DNA of 64,000 bases from Streptomyces sp. DT2A-34 (GTDB lineage Bacteria > Actinomycetota > Actinomycetes > Streptomycetales > Streptomycetaceae), in assembly GCF_030499515.1 (NCBI RefSeq), contig NZ_JASTWJ010000001.1:8226001-8290000 (forward strand). Direction: 5' to 3'. Below the pieces are notes generated by a model. That model ran no database searches. It saw nothing but the letters and a program-made list of their open reading frames with translations, and was not told where the DNA came from. The position numbers and the translations under genes were made by a program. Position 1 is the first letter of the stretch. The number at the start of each line of letters is the position of its first letter. Shown in pieces: positions 45,936 through 55,322 of this stretch.

Positions 45936-46195
45936 GCCTGTCAAGTATTGGGTGTGAGTCCTGGGCCGCGTGCGTTTTGGGCCACTCCGCCCTGTCGACT
46001 TGCTGCCCCTGCCAGGTACGCTGCTGAATTGCGGCCCCGAGAGCGAGGCGCGGGTCCGCGGACTGGGAGTATGTACAGGGATTGTCACGCGTTCACCCTT
46101 GAGCGTTACGATCCCTGGGCAGCGCGGCGGTCGGATGAATATTCGACTTGCCGGGTATTCGGACCATGTCGCCTCGGTGAAGAAGGTAAACAGCT

Positions 46196-46483
46196 ATGGG
46201 TAGGCTCGGCCCCACCGAGATCATTCTGATCCTCGTCGTCATCATCCTGCTGTTCGGCGCCAAGAAGCTCCCGGACATGGCTCGTTCCCTCGGCAAGTCG
46301 GCGCGCATCCTCAAGAGCGAGGCCAAGGCGATGAAGGACGAGGGCAAGTCCCCCGCCCCGGCCGACCCGCCGAACAACAACAACGACGAGCAGCCCCCGG
46401 CTCAGCGCGTCATCCAGGCCGCCCCCGGCGACGTGACGAGCTCGCGCCCGGTCAGCGAGCCGACGGACACCACGAAGCGTTGA
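46196..46483 (+). CDS. tatA: Twin-arginine translocase subunit TatA
   Basis: This 95-residue TatA has one N-terminal membrane helix (TEIILILVVIILLFGAKKLPDMARSLGKSARILKSEAK). The hinge FGAKKLPD and amphipathic helix are typical, and the tail is Pro/Asn/Asp-rich. GAAGGT lies 9 nt before the ATG. It is followed 47 nt later by tatC, and together they form the folded-protein export system. The 260-nt gap upstream (45936-46195) holds no supported gene. Confidence 0.96.
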   Translation: MGRLGPTEIILILVVIILLFGAKKLPDMARSLGKSARILKSEAKAMKDEGKSPAPADPPNNNNDEQPPAQRVIQAAPGDVTSSRPVSEPTDTTKR

Positions 46484-46530
46484 CGCAGGGCCGGACGTCT
46501 CCGGCCTTGAGCATGAGATGAGGACGTGGG

Positions 46531-47478
46531 TTGCTTAAGTCTGCCCGCAAGAAGGAGATGGATCCCGAGGGGCGGATGCCCCTCGCGGAGCACCTGCGTG
46601 AGCTCCGTAACCGGCTGGTCAAGAGCCTGTTGGCGATCCTCGTCACGACCATCGTGGCGGCCCTCTTCTACAAGAACATCATCCAGTTCTTCACGGATCC
46701 CATCCTCCAGGCGGTGGGATGCGACTACAGCTTCGCCGAGCTGGCCAAGAACACGAGTGAGAACAAGTGCGCGCGCATCGTGCAGAACGGTCTGCTGAGT
46801 CCGTTCACGCTCGCTCTCACGGTCTCCCTGTCGTCGGGAGTGGTGCTGGCCGCCCCGGTGTGGCTCTACCAGCTCTGGGGATTCGTCGCGCCCGGCCTCC
46901 ACCGGCACGAGAAGAAGTACAGCCTCGCCTTCGTGGGCGCGGGTTTCCCGCTGTTCATCATGGGCGCCTACTTCGCGTACTGGTCGCTGCCCAAGATGGC
47001 GTCGGTGATGCTCGAGTTCTCGATCATCGGTAGCGACAACCAGCTGCCCCTCGACGATCTCCTGCAGCTGATCATGCGGATGATCGTCGTCTTCGGCCTC
47101 TCCTTCGAGCTTCCGCTGCTGCTGGTGATGCTGAACTTCGGCGGCGTGCTGTCCGGCAAGAAGATGGCCGGCTGGTGGCGCGGGATGATCATGGGCATCA
47201 CGGTCTTCGCGGCGGTCGCCACGCCCAGCACGGACCCGATCTCCATGCTGGCGCTCGCGGGCCCCATCTGGATCCTGTACTTCGCTGCGACGGCCATCGC
47301 CCTTGCCAACGACAAGCGTCGGGCGCGCCGTGAGGCGGAAGGCCCGGCGGACGACGAGGCCTCCGACCTCGACCTCACCCCCGAGGACATCGGGGAGATC
47401 GAGACGGTCTCCGCGAGCCGGGCGCTGCCCGAGCAGGCGAGCACGGACCGGGTCAACGGTTATGACGACGTGACCTGA
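46531..47478 (+). CDS. tatC: Twin-arginine translocase subunit TatC
   Basis: This 315-residue membrane protein with six predicted helices is the Tat signal receptor. RMPLAEHLRELRNRLVKS is the N-terminal cytoplasmic signature, SPFTLALTVSLSSGVVLAAPVWLYQLWGFVAPGL is the central block and VATPSTDPISM lies near helix 5. The C-terminus is an acidic tail of about 60 residues. The start is TTG 46531 with GAGG upstream. It belongs to an operon with tatA. Confidence 0.96.
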   Translation: MLKSARKKEMDPEGRMPLAEHLRELRNRLVKSLLAILVTTIVAALFYKNIIQFFTDPILQAVGCDYSFAELAKNTSENKCARIVQNGLLSPFTLALTVSLSSGVVLAAPVWLYQLWGFVAPGLHRHEKKYSLAFVGAGFPLFIMGAYFAYWSLPKMASVMLEFSIIGSDNQLPLDDLLQLIMRMIVVFGLSFELPLLLVMLNFGGVLSGKKMAGWWRGMIMGITVFAAVATPSTDPISMLALAGPIWILYFAATAIALANDKRRARREAEGPADDEASDLDLTPEDIGEIETVSASRALPEQASTDRVNGYDDVT

Positions 47479-47518
47479 GGAACGACAGGCTCGGGGCGCA
47501 GCTCGTAGGGTCAGTACA

Positions 47519-47666
47519 GTGACCAGCGAGATCGGCCTCTTCGTCAGTCCCACCGCGGGGCGCGGCCGGGGCGCGCACGCTGCGCAGTTGGCCGCCTACG
47601 CATTGCAGGCCCGCCGGATTCACCGTGCGGACGGTCCTCGGGGAGAACACCGAGGGCCAACAGCGA
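47519..47666 (+). pseudogene. Remnant of a diacylglycerol kinase-like gene
   Basis: GTG 47519 begins VTSEIGLFVSPTAGRGRGAHAAQLAAYALQA, the N-terminal nucleotide-binding block of DAG kinase-like lipid kinases. One extra base at 47612 shifts frame, after which AGFTVRTVLGENTEG continues. The rest of the kinase, including the GGDGT motif, is missing. TAGGGT 6 nt before the GTG looks like a surviving -10. I recall an intact kinase after tatC in S. coelicolor. Confidence 0.7.
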
Positions 47667-47775
47667 CCGGACAAGGCTGAACTCGACGAGCTGTGGCAGC
47701 GCGCTGCGGGCGACGTCCTCGGCACCGGAGGCGGCTCGGCCCGCAGCTCGCTCAGCGCCAGGTCTCTCCCAGGAG

Positions 47776-48033
47776 AAGGCGCCGGCATTCCTGGAGGAGG
47801 AGGTTGTCCGCCTGGAGCCGATCGAACTGACCGGCACTACCACGGTTCAGGATCCCGAGCCGGTCATTGCGCGCGTGGCCTCTTGCTGTGCGTGAGCGGA
47901 CAGTAGAACGTGCCCTTCCACGCGACCATCGAGCGCGCCCGCGCCACCCGCCACGATCACATCGCGCGCAACGGGGAATTTGAGATCAACTGCAAGGGTG
48001 GCATCCTGGCCTGCCTCGTTGAGGCGCGCAGCC
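47776..48033 (+). pseudogene. Remnant of a SAM-dependent methyltransferase C-terminus
   Basis: KAPAFLEEEVVRLEPIELTGTTTVQDPEPVIARVAS ends in a stop at 47893. After a TAG at 47904, NVPFHATIERARATRHDHIARNGEFEINCKGGILAC follows in a readable frame. Together they look like the last third of a class I methyltransferase broken by frameshift and stop. The family assignment is by pattern only. The stretch 48034-48513 that follows shows nothing recognisable. Confidence 0.5.
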
Positions 48034-48513
48034 GACGATGCCACGAGTGGCTGTGCCTTTCCAGACCCTGGAGACGCGTCAGCAGTCCCTCCGTGACCTA
48101 GGGATTCCTCGTGGCCCAGGATGCTGGCCCAGGATGTGAGGTGGTCGGGGTGGTCGTCTGGCGTCTGGTCTCCAGCTTGGACACCATCGCCGACGGCCAC
48201 TCCGAGAGAACCGCCAGTCCGTACAGCACGCAGGTCGGAGCGTCTGTCGAGCGCCTCGCAGGAGGACTCCGACGGGGTGGCGCTGAAGGTGCCAGCCCGT
48301 ACTGCTGTCTGTGTCTGCGCCCGACTGCTGGCTCCCCACATGGGGCATGCGGTCGTTACAGCTGATCCTGACCGGAGCCATCGGCGGGGTGGCCTGGCTC
48401 AAGAATCAAGACCGCTCCACGCTCGACAAGCAAACTGCTCGACAAGACCGGGTCACACATGATGGCCCAGTATTTGAGAATTTATTCCGGGTGACGTTCG
48501 GTGCTGTCGCTCT

Positions 48514-48678
48514 TATCGGTTCGAACGCTGATGAATCTCCGGCGTGGCATCCCGCCACCTCGCAGATGTGGGTGAGGGTGCTGAACCGAATGGCCTTGGC
48601 GCGGCTGTTCTTCAGTACCAATAGATTGACGTTTGTGACGCCTACCCGGGCGGCGATCTTCGCCGGCTGCGCCACCAA
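48514..48678 (-). pseudogene. Truncated XRE-type HTH regulator fragment
   Basis: IAARVGVTNVNLLVLKNSRAKAIRFSTLTHICEVAGCHAGDSSAF reads like the core of small Cro/CI-type regulators (usual form: AxRVGITxxNLxxLKNGRAKAIRFSTLxxICxxLxCQPGDLL). The N-terminus before it is lost from frame, and the residues after it run on to 48406 without likeness. I infer a decayed gene. Confidence 0.5.
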
Positions 48679-48767
48679 CCCAGCAGGGCGGGCGAAGATG
48701 CTCTGCCCCGTCGCGGCATTTTGTGCACATTAACGCGGGATGGAGTCGACACGGGCGCTGGGTTCAG

Positions 48768-48852
48768 GAATGAGCCTTCGCCGTGGCCGGGCTATCCTGC
48801 AGTCCAGCCCGAATGAGCCTTCGCCGTGGCCGGGCTATCCTGCAGTCCAGCC
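48768..48852. repeat. 43-bp tandem duplication
   Basis: Two perfect 42-bp copies (48768-48809 and 48811-48852, period 43), beginning GAATGAGCCTTCGCCG and ending CTGCAGTCCAGCC. It lies in the gene-free part (48679-48986) downstream of the secreted-protein gene. A recent slippage or insertion-repair event is likely. Confidence 0.9.
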
Positions 48853-48986
48853 GGTAACGCAGTTGCTGCCCTGGGCGGCGTACACCAGCTTGGTTGTCAA
48901 GGGAGCCCCGGCCCGGCGCCAGAGGGGTGTTACGAGCGGCAGGACGCCGCCCGCAACACCCAGGGAACCCCGGATTAGGCGCGGGG

Positions 48987-49697
48987 CTACTTCAGGTAGC
49001 CGCCCACGAAGCCGCGGTAGTCCCCCCACACCCGCTCGCGAGCGCTCCACTCGCCGAGGTTGCCCGTCCACCTGGCCGTCCAGACCGTCTCGGCCTGCGC
49101 GTTGTCGGCAGGCGGAGAGGAGATCCACTCCTTGACGGGGGAGTGCGAGAAGGAGGACGCGGGCACGTAGTTGTAGTGCTCGGCGGTGCCCGGGTACACC
49201 TTGGTGGTGTCCTTGCCCTTGACCTGGTAGTTCGTACGGATGGTGACCTTGGTGACCTTGATGCCCAGCACGGTGTCGTGGAGCGAGTACGAGGCCCACA
49301 TGTCCTTGGCGGCGGCTCGGGTCTTCGCACCGCCGGTCTCGCTCACGCGCTCGATCACCACATCCCCGCCGGCCCGCACAGTCCGGGCCTTTGCCGTCTC
49401 GGGCGCCTTGTCGGCCTCTTCGACGAACGCCTTGGTGGTCTTCGGGTCGTTGATCAGATCGAGGAAGCGATTCTGTTCCTCGGCAGAGAGAGCCTTGAAC
49501 TGACTCGCCGTCTTGCCGGCCTCGGTATCCCCCTTGAGCGCCAGGCCCTCCAGGTAGGCGACGTACTTCGCGGGGGAGGCCGTCGCCGGCGAGGGAGCCG
49601 AGTCCGCGGCGGCCGTACCGGGCAGTGCGGCCAGAGTAAGCGCCGCCACGGCCAGGCTCAGGGAAGCGACGGAACCTCTGCGAATCGATGAACGCAT
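48987..49697 (-). CDS. Secreted protein of unknown function
   Basis: This 236-residue protein has an export signal MRSSIRRGSVASLSLAVAAL then TLAALPGTAAADS (likely cleavage after AAA or AAAD). The mature protein has KYVAYLEGLALKGDTEAGKTASQFKALSAEEQNRFLDLINDP and a C-terminal Trp/Tyr-rich region (VWTARWTGNLGEWSARERVWGDYRGFVGGYLK). I recognise no family. AGGAG lies about 10 nt before ATG 49697. It sits alone in a decayed zone between tatC and helY, with AT-richer flanks, consistent with acquisition. Confidence 0.75.
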   Translation of the reverse strand: MRSSIRRGSVASLSLAVAALTLAALPGTAAADSAPSPATASPAKYVAYLEGLALKGDTEAGKTASQFKALSAEEQNRFLDLINDPKTTKAFVEEADKAPETAKARTVRAGGDVVIERVSETGGAKTRAAAKDMWASYSLHDTVLGIKVTKVTIRTNYQVKGKDTTKVYPGTAEHYNYVPASSFSHSPVKEWISSPPADNAQAETVWTARWTGNLGEWSARERVWGDYRGFVGGYLK

Positions 49698-50174
49698 AAC
49701 TGTGAATTCTCCTATTGCGTGGTCTGATTTCGAGATGTGAAATCGAGCAGCAGGAAAGGGTGAAGCGTGCCACCGTGGGCATGCACGACAATCCCCCAGT
49801 CCCCGTGATGGCGTGCCCATTTGTCGTTCCCCTGCGGGCTCCGCCTCGAAGATCTTGCGCGAGTCATCTGCACTCCGTCAACTAATCTTCACTTTTCTGA
49901 GCTTCCCTTGAGAATGTGACTCAGTAGACATATATAGGCAGCAGCTTCGATGCCGGTGCTTATCTCGGCCCGCGCCCCCGCTCGGTGATTGCGAGGCCGC
50001 TGCATCTGGCGCATCCTCACCAAACACAGCACCGGGTACGCCGACGGGTAGCCGCCCGGGTCTCTGCTCTGCAGGCCGTAGGGCCGTGAGCTGCGGGGAT
50101 CAGGGGTTTACGGAGACCGGATCCGGATAATGATCGTCCTGTTGTCAGTGGCGCCCGGTACGCTCGAAAGCACG
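49698..50174. other. AT-richer intergenic region before helY
   Basis: This 477-nt gap has an unusually low G+C stretch around 49865-49960 (ACTAATCTTCACTTTTCTGA; GTAGACATATATAGGC). It probably holds the promoter of the secreted-protein gene and that of helY (TACGCT at 50159-50164 lies 10 nt before the start). I see no gene or RNA in it. Confidence 0.5.
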
Positions 50175-52982
50175 ATGACAGAGGACCTCTCACCGGCCGA
50201 GCGGTATGCGGCAGCACGCAGGCGCGCTGCCGAGCAGGCCACCGCGCTCGCCTCCTTCCGCGAGATGTACGACTTCGGCCTCGACCCCTTCCAGATCGAG
50301 GCCTGCGAGGCGCTCGAGGCGGGGAAGGGCGTTCTGGTGGCCGCGCCCACCGGCTCCGGCAAGACGATCGTGGGCGAGTTCGCCGTCCACCTCGCCCTGA
50401 TGCAGGGCAAGAAATGCTTCTACACGACGCCCATCAAGGCGCTGTCGAACCAGAAGTACGCCGACCTGTGCCGCCGTTACGGCAACGGCATGGTCGGTCT
50501 GCTCACCGGCGACAACAGCATCAACTCCGACGCCCCGGTGGTCGTGATGACGACCGAGGTGCTGCGGAACATGCTGTACGCCGGGTCGCAGACCCTCCTC
50601 GGCCTCGGCTATGTGGTCATGGACGAGGTGCACTACCTCTCCGACCGCTTCCGCGGTGCCGTATGGGAAGAGGTGATCATCCACCTCCCCGAGTCGGTCA
50701 CCCTCGTCTCGCTGTCGGCGACCGTGTCGAACGCCGAGGAGTTCGGCGACTGGCTCGACACCGTCCGCGGCGACACCGAGGTGATCGTCTCCGAGCACCG
50801 GCCCGTGCCGCTGTTCCAGCATGTGCTTGCCGGGCGGCGGATGTACGACCTGTTCGAGGAGGGCGAGGGCCACAAGAAGGCCGTCAACCCCGACCTGACG
50901 CGGCTGGCCCGGATGGAGGCCCAGCGCCCGTCGTACCAGGACCGCAGACGCGGGCGAGCGATGCGCGAGGCCGACCGGGAGCGGGAGCGCAGACAGCGGT
51001 CCCGGGTGTGGACGCCGGGGCGTCCCGAGGTCATCGAGCGGCTCGACGCCGAGGGCCTGCTGCCCGCCATCACCTTCATCTTCAGCCGGGCCGCCTGCGA
51101 GGCCGCCGTACAGCAATGCCTGTACGCGGGGCTGAGGCTGAACGACGAGGAGGCGCGGGAAAAGGTGCGCGCCCTCGTCGAGGAGCGCACTGCCGCCATC
51201 CCGACCGAGGATCTGCACGTCCTCGGCTACTACGAGTGGCTGGAAGGCCTGGAGCGCGGTATAGCCGCCCACCACGCGGGCATGCTGCCGACGTTCAAGG
51301 AGGTCGTCGAGGAGCTGTTCGTCCGCGGCCTGGTGAAGGCGGTGTTCGCCACGGAGACGCTGGCGCTGGGCATCAACATGCCTGCCCGGTCCGTGGTGTT
51401 GGAGAAGCTCGTCAAGTGGAACGGCGAGCAGCACGCCGACATCACGCCGGGTGAGTACACGCAGCTGACCGGTCGTGCCGGGCGGCGCGGGATCGACGTC
51501 GAGGGCCACGCGGTGGTGCTGTGGCAGCGCGGCATGAGCCCCGACCACCTCGCGGGGCTGGCCGGCACGCGTACCTATCCGCTGCGGTCCAGCTTCAAGC
51601 CGTCGTACAACATGGCGGTCAACCTCGTCGAGCAGTTCGGACGGCACCGCTCGCGCGAGCTGCTGGAGACGTCCTTCGCGCAGTTCCAGGCCGACAAGTC
51701 GGTCGTCGGGATCTCACGGCAGGTGCAGCGCAACGAGGAGGGGCTCGAGGGCTACAAGGAGTCCATGACCTGCCACCTCGGGGACTTCGAGGAGTACGCG
51801 CGACTGCGCCGCGAACTCAAGGACCGCGAGAACGAGTTGGCCAAGCAGGGTGCGGCCCAGCGGCGCGCGGAGGCCGCGGTCGCGCTGGAGAAGCTCAAGC
51901 CGGGTGACGTCATCCATGTACCGACGGGCAAGTACGCCGGTCTCGCGCTGGTGCTGGACCCCGGGCTGCCCGCCGGGCGGTCCAACGGCCATCGCGGCTT
52001 CGAGCACCATGACGGCCCGCGGCCGCTGGTCCTGACCGCCGAGCGGCAGGTCAAGCGGCTGGCGTCGATGGACTTCCCGGTGCCCGTCGAGGCGCTGGAG
52101 CGGATGCGGATCCCGAAGTCCTTCAACCCGCGCTCCCCGCAGTCCCGTCGGGACCTCGCGTCCGCGCTGCGTACCAAGGCCGGGCACATCCCGCCGGACC
52201 GGCACCGCAAGCGGCGCTCCCAGGCGGCCGACGACCGCGAGATCGAGCGGCTGCGCAAGGCCCTGCGCGCGCACCCCTGCCACGGCTGCAACGACCGGGA
52301 GGACCACGCCCGCTGGGCCGAGCGCTACCACCGGCTGCTGCGGGACACCTCGCAGCTGGAGCGCCGTATCGAAGGCCGCACGAACACCATTGCTCGTACG
52401 TTTGACCGGATCGTGGCGCTGCTGACCGAGCTGGACTATCTGCGCGGTGACGAAGTGACCCAGCACGGCAAGCGGCTCGCGCGGCTGTACGGCGAACTCG
52501 ACCTGCTGGCCAGCGAGTGCCTGCGGGAGGGCGTCTGGGAGGGCCTCGGCCCTGCCGAACTGGCTGCCTGCGTCTCGGCGTTGGTGTACGAGGCGCGGGT
52601 CGGGGACGATGCGATGGCGCCGAAGCTGCCTTCGGGCAAGGCCAAGGCCTCGCTGGGTGAGATGGTTCGGATCTGGGGGCGGCTGGATGCCCTTGAGGAG
52701 GACTTCCGGATCACCCAGAGCGAAGGGGTCGGGCAGCGTGAACCCGACCTGGGCTTTGCCTGGGCTGCCTATATGTGGGCCAGCGGTAAGGGGCTCGATG
52801 AGGTGTTGCGTGAGGCGGAGATGCCGGCGGGGGACTTTGTGCGGTGGTGCAAGCAGGTGATCGATGTGCTGGGGCAGATCTCGGCGGCGTCTCCTGCGGA
52901 GGGCTCGACCGTGGCGAAGAGTGCGCGTAAGGCTGTGGACGGGTTGCTGCGGGGGGTTGTCGCCTATTCGTCGGTGGGGTGA
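50175..52982 (+). CDS. helY: DEAD/DEAH-box RNA helicase HelY (Ski2/Mtr4-like)
   Basis: This 935-residue superfamily 2 helicase has Walker A APTGSGKTIVGEFAVHLAL near residue 57, YTTPIKALSNQKY (Ia), VMDEVHYLSDRFRG (DEVH box), SLSATVSN (III), FATETLALGINMPA and TGRAGRRGIDVEG (VI). The C-terminal half includes HPCHGCNDREDHARWAERYHRL and the helical DSHCT-type region. ATG 50175 is preferred over the upstream frame from 50130. In mycobacteria helY also follows tatC, so the order is old even though decayed DNA now separates them here. Confidence 0.93.
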   Translation: MTEDLSPAERYAAARRRAAEQATALASFREMYDFGLDPFQIEACEALEAGKGVLVAAPTGSGKTIVGEFAVHLALMQGKKCFYTTPIKALSNQKYADLCRRYGNGMVGLLTGDNSINSDAPVVVMTTEVLRNMLYAGSQTLLGLGYVVMDEVHYLSDRFRGAVWEEVIIHLPESVTLVSLSATVSNAEEFGDWLDTVRGDTEVIVSEHRPVPLFQHVLAGRRMYDLFEEGEGHKKAVNPDLTRLARMEAQRPSYQDRRRGRAMREADRERERRQRSRVWTPGRPEVIERLDAEGLLPAITFIFSRAACEAAVQQCLYAGLRLNDEEAREKVRALVEERTAAIPTEDLHVLGYYEWLEGLERGIAAHHAGMLPTFKEVVEELFVRGLVKAVFATETLALGINMPARSVVLEKLVKWNGEQHADITPGEYTQLTGRAGRRGIDVEGHAVVLWQRGMSPDHLAGLAGTRTYPLRSSFKPSYNMAVNLVEQFGRHRSRELLETSFAQFQADKSVVGISRQVQRNEEGLEGYKESMTCHLGDFEEYARLRRELKDRENELAKQGAAQRRAEAAVALEKLKPGDVIHVPTGKYAGLALVLDPGLPAGRSNGHRGFEHHDGPRPLVLTAERQVKRLASMDFPVPVEALERMRIPKSFNPRSPQSRRDLASALRTKAGHIPPDRHRKRRSQAADDREIERLRKALRAHPCHGCNDREDHARWAERYHRLLRDTSQLERRIEGRTNTIARTFDRIVALLTELDYLRGDEVTQHGKRLARLYGELDLLASECLREGVWEGLGPAELAACVSALVYEARVGDDAMAPKLPSGKAKASLGEMVRIWGRLDALEEDFRITQSEGVGQREPDLGFAWAAYMWASGKGLDEVLREAEMPAGDFVRWCKQVIDVLGQISAASPAEGSTVAKSARKAVDGLLRGVVAYSSVG

Positions 52983-53005
52983 TTGATTGTGGGCGGGTGC
53001 GGGGG

Positions 53006-53041
53006 TCGTCGTGGCTGGTCGCGCAGTTCCCCGCGCCCCTT
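53006..53041. repeat. Streptomyces intergenic repeat, second copy
   Basis: TCGTCGTGGCTGGTCGCGCA then GTTCCCCGCGCCCCTT is the familiar Streptomyces repeat, inverted relative to the copy at 8509-8570. It lies between convergent helY and helR and may act in termination. Confidence 0.65.
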
Positions 53042-53062
53042 AGCGCGTGCACTCGTCGCCCC

Positions 53063-55216
53063 TCAAGAGGTACCGGTCAGAATTGCTAGTTGCTGTGTGG
53101 CCCGCGTCATCGCCACATAGCGGTCGACCGCACCCTCGATGCCCTCGCCGAACGTCTCCGGGGCGATGAGCACCACCAAGTCGAACTCCAGCCCCTTCGA
53201 CAGCTCCGGGGTCAGTGACTGGACTCGGTTCGTGGGCTGGAAGTCGGGGTCGCCGATGACGCAGGCCGTTCCTTCCGCATGCGTGGCGAGCCACCTGTCG
53301 AGGATCGAGTCGCGGTCCGACACGGAGCCATGGAGGACGGGGACACCGCCGCTGCGGATGGACGTCGGCACGTTGGCGTCGGGGAGCGCGGCCCGGATGA
53401 CCGGCTCGGCCTGCGTCATGATCTCTTCCGGCGTGCGGTAGTTGATGCTCAGGGAGGCCAGGTTGATCCGGTCGAGGCCGATCCGCTTCAGCCGTTCCTG
53501 CCACGACTCCGTGAAGCCGTGCCGGGACTGGGCGCGGTCCCCGACGATGGTGAAGCTCCGGGACGGGCAGCGCAGCAGGAGCATCTGCCACTGCGCGTCG
53601 GTCAGTTCCTGGGCCTCGTCCACGACGACGTGCGCGAACGGGCCGGCGAGCAGGTCCGGTTCGATGGAGGCCAGCTCCGACTCGTCGACCAGGTTGCGCT
53701 GGAAGTCCTCTCGGCGCAGCTGCGTCATGAGGCCCTCACCGTCGTCATCGGCCGCGATCAGGTTGTCGACGACCCGCGCCATGCCCTCGCGTTGGACGGC
53801 GAGGGCGGCCTTCTGCCGGCGCCTTCGCCGTGCCGCCTCCGGGTCACCGAGCCGTTGCCGTGCCGCGTCCAGGAACGGCAGGTCGGACACCGTCCAGGCC
53901 TGGGCGTCCTCGCGCTGGAGCAGCTGGACCTCGTCGCGGCTGAGCCAGGGAGCGCACATCCGCAGGTAGGCCGGGACCGACCACAGGTCGCCCACGAGAT
54001 CCGTCGCCTCGAGCAGCGGCCAAGCGCGGTTGAAGGCCGTGAGCAGTTCCCTGTTCCGCGTCAGCGACTTGCGGAGCAGCTCTTGCGGGGCGTCGCCCTC
54101 GTGCTTGTCCACCAGGATCGCCAGCAACTCCTCCCAGACCTGGTCGCGGGCCTCGTTGTGCGGAGTACCGGACTCCGCCGCCTCGAACGCCACGGCCCAG
54201 TCGTCGGCGCTCAGCCAGATGTCCGACCAGTGGGTCGTGATCGTCATCCCTTTGGTCGGCGGCTCCTCGTAGAACCTGGCGGCCTTCTCGATCGCGTGCA
54301 CCAGATCCGCGGACGACTTCAGGCGGGCCACCTCCGGATCGTCCTCGATCCCTGCCGTGGCTCCCTCGGCGACGAGATCCCGCAGGATGCAGGTCTGCAC
54401 GCCCTCCTCGCCGAGGCTGGGGAGGACGTCGGCGACGTACGCCAGGTACGGGCGGTGCGGGCCGACGAACAGTACGCCGCCCCGACGGTGACCGAGGCGC
54501 GGGTCGGAGTAGAGGAGGTAGGCGGAGCGGTGCAGGGCGACCACGGTCTTGCCCGTACCCGGACCGCCGTCCACGACGAGGGCGCCGCGGGATCCCGCGC
54601 GGATGATGGCGTCCTGGTCGGCCTGGATGGTGCCGAGCACGTCCCGCATCCGGGGCGAACGGTTGCTGCCCAGGCTGGCGACGAAGGCGGACTGGTCGTC
54701 GAGCGCGGCGTGCCCGGCAAGACCGTCCGCGGTGAACACCTCGTCCCAGTAGTCGCTGATCCGGCCGCCGGTCCAGCGATACCTGCGGCGGCTCGCCAGG
54801 CCCATCGGGTTGCCGTGGGTGGCTCCGAAGAACGGTTCCGCCGCGGGGGAGCGCCAGTCGATCAGCAGTCGGCGGCCCGAGCTGTCGGTGAGGCCGAGCC
54901 GTCCGATGTACCGGGGCTCGGAGCCGTCCGCGCCGATCATGCGTCCGAGGCACAGGTCCAGACCGAAGCGTCGTAGTGCGCGCAGCCGGGCGGTCAGCCG
55001 GTGGATCTCCGCGTCCCGGTCCATCGCCTGTCGGCCCGCGCCGCCGGGTGCCCTGCGTTCGGCGTCGAGACGGTCGGTCAGCTCGGCGATCGACTGCTCC
55101 AGGCACTCCGCGATGGCCGCGAAGTGCTGCTCGTCGTCGGCGATCAGCGCCGGGTCGGCCTTGGCGCAGAGGCGGTCGGGAAGGTCGAACGCGCTGGTGG
55201 TCAGGGGGTGATTCAC
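53063..55216 (-). CDS. helR: RNA polymerase recycling ATPase HelR (HelD-like)
   Basis: This 717-residue UvrD-like superfamily 1 ATPase of the HelD group has an N-terminal antiparallel coiled coil (residues about 25-80) that probes RNA polymerase. Walker A is VVDGGPGTGKTVVALHRSAYLL, the DEAQ box is HVVVDEAQELTDAQW, followed by TIVGDRAQSRHGF, SINYRTPEEI and VAMTRATQQLAIL. HelR proteins displace rifamycins from RNA polymerase. GTG 55216 has GGAG 8 nt upstream. It lies 106 nt after rgt and downstream of a rifamycin-associated element, which favours HelR over a general HelD. Confidence 0.88.
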   Translation of the reverse strand: MNHPLTTSAFDLPDRLCAKADPALIADDEQHFAAIAECLEQSIAELTDRLDAERRAPGGAGRQAMDRDAEIHRLTARLRALRRFGLDLCLGRMIGADGSEPRYIGRLGLTDSSGRRLLIDWRSPAAEPFFGATHGNPMGLASRRRYRWTGGRISDYWDEVFTADGLAGHAALDDQSAFVASLGSNRSPRMRDVLGTIQADQDAIIRAGSRGALVVDGGPGTGKTVVALHRSAYLLYSDPRLGHRRGGVLFVGPHRPYLAYVADVLPSLGEEGVQTCILRDLVAEGATAGIEDDPEVARLKSSADLVHAIEKAARFYEEPPTKGMTITTHWSDIWLSADDWAVAFEAAESGTPHNEARDQVWEELLAILVDKHEGDAPQELLRKSLTRNRELLTAFNRAWPLLEATDLVGDLWSVPAYLRMCAPWLSRDEVQLLQREDAQAWTVSDLPFLDAARQRLGDPEAARRRRRQKAALAVQREGMARVVDNLIAADDDGEGLMTQLRREDFQRNLVDESELASIEPDLLAGPFAHVVVDEAQELTDAQWQMLLLRCPSRSFTIVGDRAQSRHGFTESWQERLKRIGLDRINLASLSINYRTPEEIMTQAEPVIRAALPDANVPTSIRSGGVPVLHGSVSDRDSILDRWLATHAEGTACVIGDPDFQPTNRVQSLTPELSKGLEFDLVVLIAPETFGEGIEGAVDRYVAMTRATQQLAILTGTS

Positions 55217-55322
55217 GTCATCAGCTCCGAATGAGGCGGTGTGCGACCGTGCGCGTGGCAAGGCGTCCGGACCGGCGGGGCGAATCCCGCCGGTTCTCCA
55301 GTTCTGTGCTCTGTGGGCCGGC

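Noticed and set aside
48311..48733. 140-codon plus-strand ORF in the tatC-helY gap
   Set aside because: The sequence is not protein-like, and the opposite strand carries the recognisable XRE fragment.
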